A stretch of 64,000 nt of DNA, taken from the NCBI GenBank assembly GCA_029962745.1, contig CM057171.1, positions 20,600,457 through 20,664,456 on the forward strand, in the 5' to 3' direction. The notes beneath the pieces were generated by a model, which worked only from the letters and a program-made list of their open reading frames with translations, did no database searches and was not told the DNA's origin. The position numbers were made by a program, and so were the translations under genes. Below are positions 57,501-64,000 of the stretch, in pieces (the first letter of the stretch is position 1; every line of letters begins with the position of its first letter). This stretch comes from Echinometra lucunter. Taxonomy: Eukaryota; Echinodermata; Echinoidea; Camarodonta; Echinometridae.

Positions 57501-58389
57501 TCTCAGTTCGAATTGAATGAAATCTCGCACTGAACCAAAATGTGCAGAGTACACAAAATTCGCTGTTCTCCGTTTCTCCGTTTCCAATGTTATTTCCTAT
57601 GGAGAAGCAGTATTGCACAAATTTTGCCGTTTTTTAAACGGCTACAAAACGGTGATAAAAGAGAGATAAAAGAGAGAATTTTAAGCTACAAAATGGCTTC
57701 ACCCTCACAGCCTTTGTTCATATTTCGCCATTTTCTAGCCATTTTTTAGTAATTTTGTAGCCATTTCCTGGTTGTTTCCTCTCCTTGCTTCTCAAAAGAA
57801 GAGAGACAAAACAGAGAAAAAGGGCAAAAAAAACGGCGAGTGGCCACAACAGAGCTCGCTCACTGTGCATGGCTTTGCTTGTGGGGGGGGGGGGGTGAAC
57901 TTTGCCAGTTAAAAGAGAGGATTACATGTTTTAATCATCATAGACAGTGATTCCAGTCTATTTTCACATTAGCAGTGTATTCATGCCTGGAAGAAGTACT
58001 ATGAGTGAAAAAAAAGTATTTTCTAGTCATAGAACTATACAGTAACTAAAATTTCATTTATGTGCTATTTTGAAATTAATTTTGTCAAAGCTCTGCGGGC
58101 TATGGCCGCAGGTTGGCCACCCCTGGTCCACATGTATTATTGTATTTAGTATGTTGTATTTTTCTCTGTATTTTTTGAAGGTTTCCAAGCTATTGGAGGT
58201 TACCAGAACCTAGAACCTCTGTATGCCCAGGCTGTCTCCAATGATAGTCTCTCGTCCAACAACTCCTGCGGTCTTCCACGAGATGACTACTTCAATCTGT
58301 TCCGTGACCCTGTGAACTCTGACCTTCCTTGGCCCGGGTTCATCTTTGGACAGACCGCAGCCTCTCTCTGGTATTGGGCAACGGATCAG
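37470..58389 (+). CDS. SLC5A-family sodium/solute cotransporter (SGLT/SMIT-like), exons 1-6, partial
   Basis: Exons 37470-37583, 46688-46759, 51048-51152, 55295-55459, 56483-56669 and 58181-58389 give 852 nt (284 codons) in one open frame with consistent phases. Family motifs in order: [14 protein letters not shown] (first helix), [86 protein letters not shown] and WYWATDQ. This is the sodium/solute symporter fold, acting in the plasma membrane to move a sugar or polyol with sodium. The His and Glu that contact sugar in SGLT1 are present (SEHF; GAFELN). By eye it lies between SLC5A11 and the SGLTs, with SMIT-like [11 protein letters not shown] and FGQT. The usual Cys of WYWCTDQ is Ala. NDS and NNS in exon 6 are possible N-glycosylation sites in an external loop. 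About half the protein lies past the right edge. Confidence 0.93.
37742..38140 (+). mobile_element. TTAA MITE, copy b (3' end decayed)
   Basis: Starts TTAACCCATTCGTGACAG and follows copies a and c throughout. The right end stops at CCTGTCACAAATAATGC, without the terminal TTAA. Confidence 0.85.
38505..38787 (+). pseudogene. LINE reverse transcriptase C-terminal fragment
   Basis: A frame with YKIHYGLVN, then after a frameshift [32 protein letters not shown] and PAFKEAA, ending at TAA 38785-38787. The FFPRTIRxWNxLP motif near the end of ORF2 is typical of CR1/L2/Jockey-like non-LTR retrotransposons. Truncated at the 5' side and frameshifted. Confidence 0.8.
38902..39310 (+). pseudogene. LINE reverse transcriptase, 5' portion
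   Basis: Encodes [38 protein letters not shown] and CIDYKK, the RT fingers/palm region of a non-LTR retrotransposon. Earlier codons (from about 38902) read [20 protein letters not shown]. The frame is interrupted at 39310 by an hAT element and resumes at 41827. A small frameshift lies near 39040. Confidence 0.88.
40064..40479 (+). mobile_element. TTAA MITE, copy c
   Basis: Full-length copy with TTAACCCATTCGTGACAG and CTGTCACGAATGGGTTAA ends, nested in the hAT element. Its minus strand keeps a ~93-codon frame ending CGPLSRMG at the TTAA. Confidence 0.9.
40500..40760. repeat. Unassigned inverted segment with GGGTACCCAC motifs
   Basis: CTGGGTACCCACTTTGACGTCATAATGACGTCAAAGTGGGTACC (40610-40653; given here as landmarks only: GGTACCCACTTTGACGTCA and its mirror) forms a near-perfect palindrome around ATAATG, and a third copy GGGTACCCACTTTTACGTCA lies at 40740. 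It contains paired TGACGTCA (CRE) sites. Confidence 0.6.
41827..42560 (+). pseudogene. LINE reverse transcriptase, 3' portion
   Basis: Continues the interrupted [22 protein letters not shown], then [16 protein letters not shown], the catalytic-motif region [18 protein letters not shown] (YGDD in place of the usual YADD), [32 protein letters not shown] and [12 protein letters not shown]. Several frameshifts and stops interrupt it, so it is a dead copy. Confidence 0.88.
42748..43965 (+). pseudogene. LINE ORF1 (Jockey/CR1-like gag with zinc knuckles)
   Basis: Opens with [20 protein letters not shown] and a polar Ser/Asp-rich leader. It then shifts frame and encodes an RRM-like middle ([29 protein letters not shown]) and a zinc-knuckle block [43 protein letters not shown], then [10 protein letters not shown]. 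The first knuckle has lost a cysteine (CFISQ). Frameshifts near 43050, 43250, 43280 and 43570. It lies downstream of an RT fragment, so it belongs to a separate insertion. Confidence 0.8.
44955..45374 (-). mobile_element. TTAA MITE, copy d (inverted)
   Basis: Ends TTAACCCATTCATGACAGG and CTCTGTCACGAATGGGTTAA. The orientation is reversed relative to copies a-c. A plus-strand frame of ~89 codons is kept, again ending CGPLSRMG at the TTAA. Confidence 0.88.
45375..45905 (-). repeat. Retroelement-like dispersed repeat
   Basis: Begins with (AAT)n, AAATATTTGTAATGCACATA and GCACAGTACCACTCAGGGCG. Ends near ATTCCACAAGACTGGTGCAA, GTCGGAAAGC. Read on the minus strand it looks like a SINE/LINE tail with an (ATT)n 3' end. 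Family not identified. Confidence 0.4.
45978..46464 (+). mobile_element. MITE family B, copy 3
   Basis: Begins ATTGGTTAACATTGTTATGA and ends GTTAGCCAATGCCTGTAA. Same orientation and block order as 1791-2285, including AGTGCGCATGCGCGCATGG. Left terminus slightly decayed. Confidence 0.85.
46688..46759 (+). CDS. SLC5A-like exon 2
   Basis: 24 codons, [18 protein letters not shown] then AMLWFP; acceptor tctgcag after a pyrimidine tract, donor gtaagt. EGYFLAGG is a hallmark of the SLC5A family. Phase 0 both ends. Confidence 0.94.
49572..49730. mobile_element. Palindromic MITE (GGGYCCTGTTGCATAAAAC)
   Basis: GGGTCCTGTTGCATAAAACT, TTTGCCAGA is mirrored by TCTGGCAAAAGTTTTATGC, AACGGGCCCC. The arms nearly meet in the middle, so it could form a long hairpin. 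Confidence 0.85.
50239..50982 (-). mobile_element. AGGTCA-rich DNA repeat, copy 2
   Basis: Inverted copy of 11260-12003. ATGCCTCCGCCCACC and (GTCC)n at the left, units with AAGGTCAAAGGTCAAAGGTC, GAGGGACAATGATCTGATTAG, CGATAACTTAAGAACC, then GCGGAGGCATAAA and GGTCGAAGATTCATCTAG at the right. Confidence 0.85.
51048..51152 (+). CDS. SLC5A-like exon 3
   Basis: 35 codons from [20 protein letters not shown] to GVGAFELN; acceptor tctatag, donor gtaagt. It includes the conserved SNIGS(G/E)HF motif whose His, with the Glu near the exon end, contacts sugar in SGLT1. The SEHF form is SMIT-like. Confidence 0.95.
51173..51517 (+). pseudogene. LINE ORF2 C-terminal fragment
   Basis: Encodes [37 protein letters not shown] and SIKSFISSY, ending at TAA 51515-51517. 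YNTRSA...GPxLWNSLP is the standard C-terminal signature of CR1/L2-type LINE reverse transcriptases. The repeat starts only ~20 bp after the exon 3 donor. Confidence 0.85.
51515..51785. repeat. AAT/GAT microsatellite
   Basis: About 270 bp of AAT, GAT and AAC triplets at the 3' end of the LINE fragment, consistent with the simple-repeat tails of CR1/L2-like LINEs. Confidence 0.93.
52130..53029 (-). pseudogene. LINE reverse transcriptase C-terminal fragment, inverted
   Basis: Minus-strand frame 52553-53029 has [35 protein letters not shown] and LQKRAARAI, the thumb/connection region of a CR1/L2-like RT (FLGV-x-ID-x-LTW, LP-x-L-x-YC, LQKRAxR). 52130-52552 is its 3' continuation with stops, ending in ACATTTGCATAAGAAAT. 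Confidence 0.85.
53466..53601. mobile_element. Palindromic MITE (GGGCCCCGTTTCATAAA)
   Basis: GGGCCCCGTTTCATAAAA and TTTTATGAAACGTAGGCCC are inverted ends. The middle has ATCCTTGCATCTGATTGG, shared in reverse with 61485-61624. It directly precedes the acceptor array. Confidence 0.8.
53611..55341 (+). repeat. 64-bp splice-acceptor minisatellite (27 copies)
   Basis: Each unit is TTGTTTGTTTTTCAG, then GCCATTATCTTGCTCCAAG, TAATGGGATGGGTGTTC, TTACCAGTCTTTA. The exon-start GCC (GCT in copy 3) falls at 53631, 53695, 53759 and so on to 55295: 26 intervals totalling 1664 bp, exactly 26 x 64, with one 63- and one 65-bp interval cancelling. Every copy keeps a pyrimidine tract and CAG acceptor. Sequence variants are few: C/T and G/A in the CTTGC segment, GTG/GTA, TAA/TTA, TTG/TGG. 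Copies 11-14 match 20-23 in all these variants, and 16-17 match 18-19, showing block duplications within the array. Confidence 0.97.
55295..55459 (+). CDS. SLC5A-like exon 4, flanked by splice-site arrays
   Basis: 55 codons, [20 protein letters not shown] to [10 protein letters not shown], including [14 protein letters not shown]. Acceptor ttgtttttcag (55284-55294); donor gtaaga (55460). The acceptor and first ~46 exon bases are the 27th copy of a 64-bp array, and the last ~18 exon bases plus donor are the first copy of a 49/58-bp array. The 27th acceptor is the functional one because only this copy continues into [14 protein letters not shown]. Confidence 0.95.
55440..55860 (+). repeat. 49/58-bp splice-donor minisatellite (7-8 copies)
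   Basis: Unit: AATCTTCACCAA(A/G)A(T/A)ATCT then gtaagaata. Donors or donor positions at 55460 (exon 4), 55509, 55558 (ATAAG, GT lost), 55616, 55674, 55732 and 55790 (GTACAG, with GTAAG at 55797), plus a degenerate copy near 55836. Spacing is 49, 49, then 58, 58, 58, 58. The unit shares the exon's last ~18 bases. Confidence 0.95.
55861..56482 (+). other. SLC5A-like intron 4, 3' part
   Basis: AT-rich sequence followed by a SINE. TTTTTTTCTCTCTCTCTCTT (56451-56470) is the pyrimidine tract for exon 5. Confidence 0.7.
56170..56445 (+). mobile_element. tRNA-derived SINE, diverged family A-like copy
   Basis: A-box-like TGGTCTAGTGATTATG, B-box GGTTCAAATCCC, then CACTGATGTCCTTTGGCAAA, CCCAGGTCTAGTGAGTAGGT, and a tail with GGCGCTATACATGAA. 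It shares block order with 160-485 (reverse) and 63115-63390. Confidence 0.8.
56483..56669 (+). CDS. SLC5A-like exon 5
   Basis: 62 codons plus one base: [39 protein letters not shown], then [13 protein letters not shown]; acceptor ggtgttcag, donor gtaagt. The segment covers two membrane helices and the highly conserved [15 protein letters not shown] motif. Confidence 0.95.
56670..58180 (+). other. SLC5A-like intron 5
   Basis: 56760-57340 is a degenerate tandem of TCTTTCAATGATCTCTCA-like words (over 20 occurrences of GATCT). 57880-57893 is a poly-G run. 58090-58127 ends in GGTTGGCCACCCCTG, the typical end of an hAT element (CAGGGGTGGCCAACC in reverse), with no left end found. A reversed GAGAGA/AAAAACGG region at 57600-57840 may be a small element. 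Confidence 0.6.
58181..58389 (+). CDS. SLC5A-like exon 6, last exon in window
   Basis: 209 nt; acceptor ttttttgaag, donor gtctgt. It encodes [57 protein letters not shown] and WYWATDQ. The NSCGLPR-D segment is strikingly like SLC5A11. Ends phase 0; the next exon would start with the VxVQR segment and is not seen before 64000. Confidence 0.93.
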
Positions 58390-58506
58390 GTCTGTAACCA
58401 TAGCAACCATTCAAACAGTTACATATAGACACCAAGTGTTGCTGACTCAGGGTTTGACCCTAACAGGCGCTGGGGACACACTGGTTCCCAATACCTTCCC
58501 TCCCCC

Positions 58507-58537
<31 letters not shown>

Positions 58538-61484
58538 AAAAAAAAAAAAAAAAGCTGAGGCATACAGAATGACAAAAAACTTGTCATTCTGGACCTTCAC
58601 AAGGGAAAATAGTTAGTGTGGAACTCTGGATGATATGCATTCCTCAAGTCTCATTCAGATATGCTTTGACAAACTATGCAGGTTTTACCATGAGGAGGGA
58701 TGGGGCGTATGCATAATGTGCTTCCCATTTGCTAGTCTTTAATATAACACACAGACAAGGGAGCTTGCATCGACCTTTGTTTCCCGTAGCTACTCTTTTT
58801 TCAGCAACACTTGCCTTTCATTTCCACAAAAGAAGATAAAAAACTAGCTCGTTTTATGGCTTCATGTTTGAATGAACCTTGAAAAAAATCAGGGTTCCCA
58901 TCTATCTGGAAAAACAAGGAAACCCTGGAAAAAGTATTTCCTTTTTTCCTGTCAATTGAAAGGTGTCAATTTGATGATCAAATCATTTTATTTCATTGGC
59001 CCCAAGGAGGAAATGTAGTCAGTCTTGTGTTTAAACAGCTCATCTATTAGATGATTGGATTTGATAGTTTTTTTTTTTGTTTTTTTTTTAGTGTTTGAAA
59101 GCCTCCTTTGATGATTGGAGAATTTTGAAATTTCATGGGGGAAAATATTCTCATCTAGGATATGAGCATGCTTCTGATAAAACATTATGCAACAAACACC
59201 AACTTTGTTACAGCTCTGGATACTTGGTATTGTGGAGTCAAACATGTTGAGAAAATGTCTAATTCAAGTAATATTTCTTTTGAAGCTTGAAATAGCTTTC
59301 TGGAATTTAAACCAGTACTAGCATGGAATAAGAAAGTAGACATTGGGCCTAGGGTGTTATTCTGAAAATGATGCTGTCTTTTATGTTTAATAGTAAAACA
59401 ATGTTAGTGTTCATGATATACATGTATATGCAGGCAATTTCAAATTTCAGATTAAATCTTTTTGTGAGCAGTCATAGGGGCTGCCAATCATATTATACTT
59501 CACATAGTGATTGCATTCGGCTGTACTTAGCCCAATTTAATACCAGCTTGTATAATAGACAAGTGCAAGTTGTTTTGTAATTTGATGTCTCATGCATTAC
59601 CAAGTATTCTACTATTCTACACATAAATTGACATCACAAGTGTCATTTACATACATATTTCATCTGATCAAAGCTATAATCAGGCTATCATCAAATAAAA
59701 TTGTCAGATATTCTCATATCTGATATGTTGTTGATGGCTTATGGAGCAGAAATAGGTTGGACATGCCCAGATATCTTTGACATTGATTGATTGATGAAAT
59801 GAATAGCACAAACACTTATACTCGTTGATAGAGATTTAGCATGACATGCTGGTACATCATGTGCTTATGGGTGTAATTAAACCCATGCATATTTAATGAC
59901 AGTATAGAGTTTTCTTAAGTTCCAAGTTAATCAGCTTTTTCTTCTCAAACTTGCAACAATTTTATTTCCATGTCTACACTGTTGAAAACAAATCATGATG
60001 TATATAACATGAATCAAAGTAAATGAAAATTGCAAATTTGTACACCTAAATACAGACTAAATAGTTTTCACTACACTGCCAATTTAGAGAGTCTAACAAT
60101 TGATTACAATTAAATCGATCTTATTATAAAATGATACAACATACTGCATTGAAAATGGAATCAAATGTTACAGTAAATTTTTGTCTTTTTGCTCATGTAT
60201 AATGTGTAATTCCCAGCATTCTGAATCAGAAGATAATGAGAAAGTATCCCTGAAAGGAGATGCTCTACTGCTATGGCTTCATTTAAAGTTAAGACACAGT
60301 GGTTGGTATTCTATTAATTCAGTTAAAGCTGGTCTCTAATCTTGGTAAATCTCTGAAAGTATCTTTCACTATTTCAATTCATTGCCAAATGAGATGAAAG
60401 ACTGTGTCATGAAACCGTTATGATGTATAGGATACTGAATAAAATCTCATTTGTGTGGGTGTATTTTACAATTAAAATGTTAAAACTTTAGTTTTCGTTC
60501 CTGAAAACATCGTCAACACAGCATCACCCGGTGCCTGCGCACACGTAAACACAATGGGAGTTTCATTTTCCCGTATATGCACAACAAATCGCTGGGTGGG
60601 TTTTATGCCGAGCTCATTGGTGTGGAGGCGTTAAAGCCTACCGCTGAGTTGGATTGCGTTCCTCTCAGACATTTACACTGAAATTTGCTGGAATTCATGG
60701 AAGGAATATCATACAACATCACTTCAAATCTTTTTATGCAAGGCGGATCATATGAGAATATACTTGATCAGTTTAATGCCAATTCTCCTTTTGCTACCAA
60801 AACTAGATACAGGCTTAGGCAATGCTTGGTTTAAAGTCATGCTTCACAAAAGGAAACTTCAGTCTTATTTCCTTTGTTCCTTGTTAAACTTAACTTTACA
60901 TCCAGGAAGGGGTTAGGTTTTAGCAGAATACAGAGCAATAGGTTTCAAAGTCTAAGGGAGTCAATCAAAGCTTGGTTTCTGTGTCAGTTTGTTTGTTTGT
61001 TATTTTAATGTTTGGTAAGCACCTAAAGACAGAAGACTTTGACCTGCATGTGTAGGAGGATTGAAAGATCTGGGTCACATATCAAGCACTTGTGGGTCAC
61101 ATATGGTTCAGCTCTTCTTTCACATTTAAAGGATGCCAGGAAAAGCTGTAGTCTATTCTTTCAAGTAATGGAATTTAAAAAGATCCTGGAGTTTTGAGAA
61201 ATGTGAAAAAATAATTTTGTGAGCTTTCTAACTATTTTTCAGCCAGTATGGAAGAGTGATAATGATTATAAAAGTGGCTACATGTACAGTGCAGAGGTCT
61301 GCCTTTCGGCGCTCATGACACATAGAGAAAAATATCATAATGAAAATATCACTTGAAAAGGACTGCCTTTAAAATATCCTCATTTGCAAAGTGGCAAGAG
61401 ACTGCTGAAGTATTTGGGCAGAACACAGGTGTGTAATTCCATATACCCATTTCTGTGTTCATTTATGCTCTGTTCTGCAAGGTC

Positions 61485-61624
61485 AGGGGAGCATTTCATG
61501 AAGTGTCTTGTCAGTGATTTCTACTGACAAATTTGCTCTCAACCAATCAGATGCAAGGATTTCGGTAGCTTATAACATTTGTCAGTAAAAATCACTGACA
61601 AGACATTCCATGAAATGCTCCCTA
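61485..61624. mobile_element. Palindromic MITE (AGGGGAGCATTTCATGAA)
   Basis: AGGGGAGCATTTCATGAAGT, CTTGTCAGTGATTT mirrors AAATCACTGACAAGAC, ATTCCATGAAATGCTCCCT. The middle AACCAATCAGATGCAAGGAT is shared with 53466-53601. Confidence 0.88.
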
Positions 61625-63114
61625 GTTTGATTTCTTATCATTTGGATGATTTTCAAAACCTTTAGGTTATGGTATGCACTAATCAGTATTACTTCCATAA
61701 AAATCTTTTCCTACTGCTTTGAAAAAGTTTATTGTAAACAAATGACCAGAAGTCAGTCGGGAAAAAAATGATTTAAATATTTTTTCCAGGGCTACTTTTT
61801 GAGCCCACCCAACCAAATTTTCTACATTGTATTACAATTTACATTGGATCCTATGAGAATATCAGGAAATCTTTTTGGCATTTCGGGGGGCGAATTTGCC
61901 CCGAGCCCTCATGTATTTTTCCCCTGGAAGTCAGGTTTATACAATTCAGTGCTTGCATCATTTTGTCTTCTGATTATGGAGACCAGTTATTAATTCCTGA
62001 GTCAATATAATTACTTTGAAATGTTGTTCCAAAAAGAATAAATGAAAGGCCACCAAATGTAACACTTCTGATTTAAAAAAATTCAACAAAATCAATCTGA
62101 GCAGATGGTTTTGTTGACGAAATCATTTCCACATTAGATTGCAAAATCGAGATCAGTTGGTAAGATTGATTTTTTTTAAAGAATCATTGATTTTTATCAC
62201 AAGTGTTTTTTTATGCCGCAAGGCCACATGATTAATATTGATCAACCTGATTGAAATTCTGTTCAAGTTGAGACAGCTGTTTATGCCATAAGAAGTCAAA
62301 ATCTTGGGATTTATATTATCATTATCGTTATCTCTGAGGTCCATTCATTGTGGAATATGGACCTAAGTTATTGAGAAACGATTGCAAATTTATTCAAGTA
62401 CAGTTGTATATTTTATCTCGGTGGTAGCTTTCTTTATAATACAAATATTGACCCACGTGAGATCCTGGGTATGTGAGATAGGCTGGTAAAAAGAAAAAAG
62501 AAAAGAAAAACAATAATGGATGTTGATAACTAAATGGTTCACTGCTTTATTCGCAATACAACTTTTGACCCATAGCATGTGCGATCCTAGGGCACTTGGT
62601 GTGGACAGGCATGTGAGGTAGGCTGCTAAAAAGAAAAGAATAAGAAAAACACCAGATATTGATAACCAAATGGTTCCCTGCTCTACAAGAAAGGAACCAT
62701 CTTTATTCCTTGTTTTTAATGTTTGAACATGGTGGCATTGTTGTATAGTGGATGGGGAAGGGGGGGGGGGGATTTGCTATTTGGTTTGTCTCTTTCCAAT
62801 TGTCACCCAAGCACATGAGAAGGAAGGAAGAGGCTTTGAAATGTACAGGTCTATGTAAAATGCTTTTAGACGTCAGAGATTCAAATAAAATCAAGAATGC
62901 TGTTACCGGGGTATATATTATTACATGTAGCTCTAGAACTTAATGGCAAGGTATAATTTTTTTGTTTTGAAACCCTTTGTATGGTATTTGACAAGGCTGC
63001 ATGTACTGCTTTGCATTATCACTACATTTGCCTCAAGATTGTGTCCCTGTAATAGAATCTTGGATTTTCTCCTTTTTTAAAATCAAAGTCAAGATTGAGT
63101 GTGTACACATAGTA

Positions 63115-63390
63115 CATAATGGTATTGATTCTGAGTAGCTGAAACACATGACTGATAGGGTCAGAGGTTCAATCCCATGGCATGGCTTAAGTGCCATGCC
63201 AAGACATTTTATCTACATTGCTTTTCTCTACCCAGGTTTAGAATGGGTACCCAGTAGGATGGCTTCGTCATTGTTTTGACCAACATTGTGCGCACAACTG
63301 TACAATGACGCCTGACTGGAATGCTCCCCGGGGAGTGGAGAGTGTGCAACCGGGGTAATAAAATATTTGTAAAGCGCGAAGAGATATCAT
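63115..63390 (+). mobile_element. tRNA-derived SINE, family A
   Basis: GTCAGAGGTTCAATCCC (B-box), GGGTACCCAGTAGGATGGC, TGGAATGCTCCCCGGGGAGT, GGGGTAATAAAATATTTGTA and AAGCGCGAAGAGATATCATA parallel the element at 160-485 block by block. Confidence 0.85.
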
Positions 63391-63521
63391 ACATGTAGAT
63401 GTATTAGAAGCTATATGAAAAAAGAATACCATTTATTTTTGTTATTACTATCATTGATATTATTTTAGCTTGCATGTTCAGTTTACCCATTGACTACGGA
63501 ATCATTGAATCCCCATAGGAT

Positions 63522-63939
63522 TTAACCCATTTGTGACAGGAATTATTTAAAACCTAATTTGATCAGCTTTTTTTTCTTCATATTGGCAACACCAACATTT
63601 TTCATTTCATTGCTACATTTTTCTTATAAAACATCATGTATCTGAAATAAAAATAAATTGACAAAAAGTATGATAAGAGGTCAAAAAGTTGCCAATTTGC
63701 AGGAGAAAGGAGTGATTTTAAACTTTCTATCACATTGCCAATTTAAGGATTTTAATGCTTATTTTCTTTTTAAAAATTTTCAGCATCAAACAACAAATAT
63801 TGACGCAACCAAAATGGGCATAGTTTGTGTAGATTTTTTTTCTCTTTCTGCTCATGTATTTGGTGTAATTTCTAGGGCTTTGCATCAAAAGATATTAGGC
63901 CAAACCACAAAATGTGGACCTTTGTCACGAATGGGTTAA
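63522..63939 (-). mobile_element. TTAA MITE, copy e (inverted)
   Basis: Ends TTAACCCATTTGTGACAGG and GTCACGAATGGGTTAA; same orientation as copy d. A plus-strand ~93-codon frame ending CGPLSRMG at the TTAA is kept. Confidence 0.88.
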
Positions 63940-64000
63940 ACCATGGGCCACCTGGTTCCAGTATTCAATGGGTTAAATGTATGTACATGTAGTCTTGATC

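Larger units (their letters stand above)
58390..64000 (+). other. SLC5A-like intron 6 (continues past window)
   Basis: No exon recognised. Poly-C/poly-A run at 58503-58552; palindromic MITE at 61485-61624; poly-G at 62760-62771; SINE at 63115-63390; TTAA MITE at 63522-63939. TTTTTCCAGGGCTACTTTTTGAGC with TGAGAATATCAGG and GGGGGCGAATTTGCCCCGAG (61785-61915) matches 53211-53395 in reverse, a further dispersed repeat. 60480-60670 is locally GC-richer with no identified coding. Confidence 0.6.

Overview
This is nuclear DNA from an animal: intron-rich, AT-rich and crowded with transposons. It contains parts of two conserved protein-coding genes, one split hAT transposase gene, and otherwise introns and intergenic DNA filled with inverted-repeat elements, tRNA-derived SINEs, LINE remnants and simple repeats. 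There are no bacterial-style operons. Protein similarity to deuterostome SND1 and SLC5A, many TACATGTA-type motifs and the repeat style suggest a marine invertebrate deuterostome, most likely an echinoderm (sea-urchin-like). That assignment is an inference from reading, not a search result.

Layout: (1) 1-15.9 kb, minus strand: the first eight coding exons of SND1 (Tudor staphylococcal nuclease), with the start codon at 15857-15859 and exons down to 956; the gene continues off the left edge. All intron phases agree. Its introns carry a 68-bp satellite (1-946), a pogo/Tigger-like MITE, an hAT MITE, a 2-kb element with long terminal inverted repeats, and a nested element loaded with AGGTCA-type repeats. 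(2) 15.9-37.4 kb: intergenic. Several hAT-type elements have clear inverted ends and 8-bp target duplications (14457-15064, which lies in SND1 intron 1; 16278-17503; 18450-20060). One hAT element (27370-30982) keeps a four-exon transposase C-terminal gene with every splice phase consistent. (3) 37.4-64 kb, plus strand: the first six exons of an SLC5A (SGLT/SMIT-like) sodium/solute cotransporter, from the start codon at 37470 to exon 6 ending at 58389; it continues off the right edge. The two host genes are divergent, with start codons about 21.6 kb apart.

The most unusual feature is that minisatellites straddle splice junctions in both host genes. In the SLC5A gene, the 3' splice site plus the first ~46 nt of exon 4 is present 27 times in a 64-bp tandem array, and the 5' splice site at the other end of the same exon is present about seven times in a 49/58-bp array. 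In SND1, the 5' splice site of exon 5 is present three times in a 51-bp array that is in frame and free of stops, so alternative donor use would add 17 or 34 residues. Reading frames predict that the extra SLC5A sites are non-productive and the extra SND1 sites productive.

Other points of note: a three-layer nest (LINE reverse transcriptase, interrupted by an hAT element, interrupted by a TTAA-flanked MITE) in SLC5A intron 1; five TTAA-flanked MITE copies plus a remnant; and very frequent poly-G/poly-C runs.
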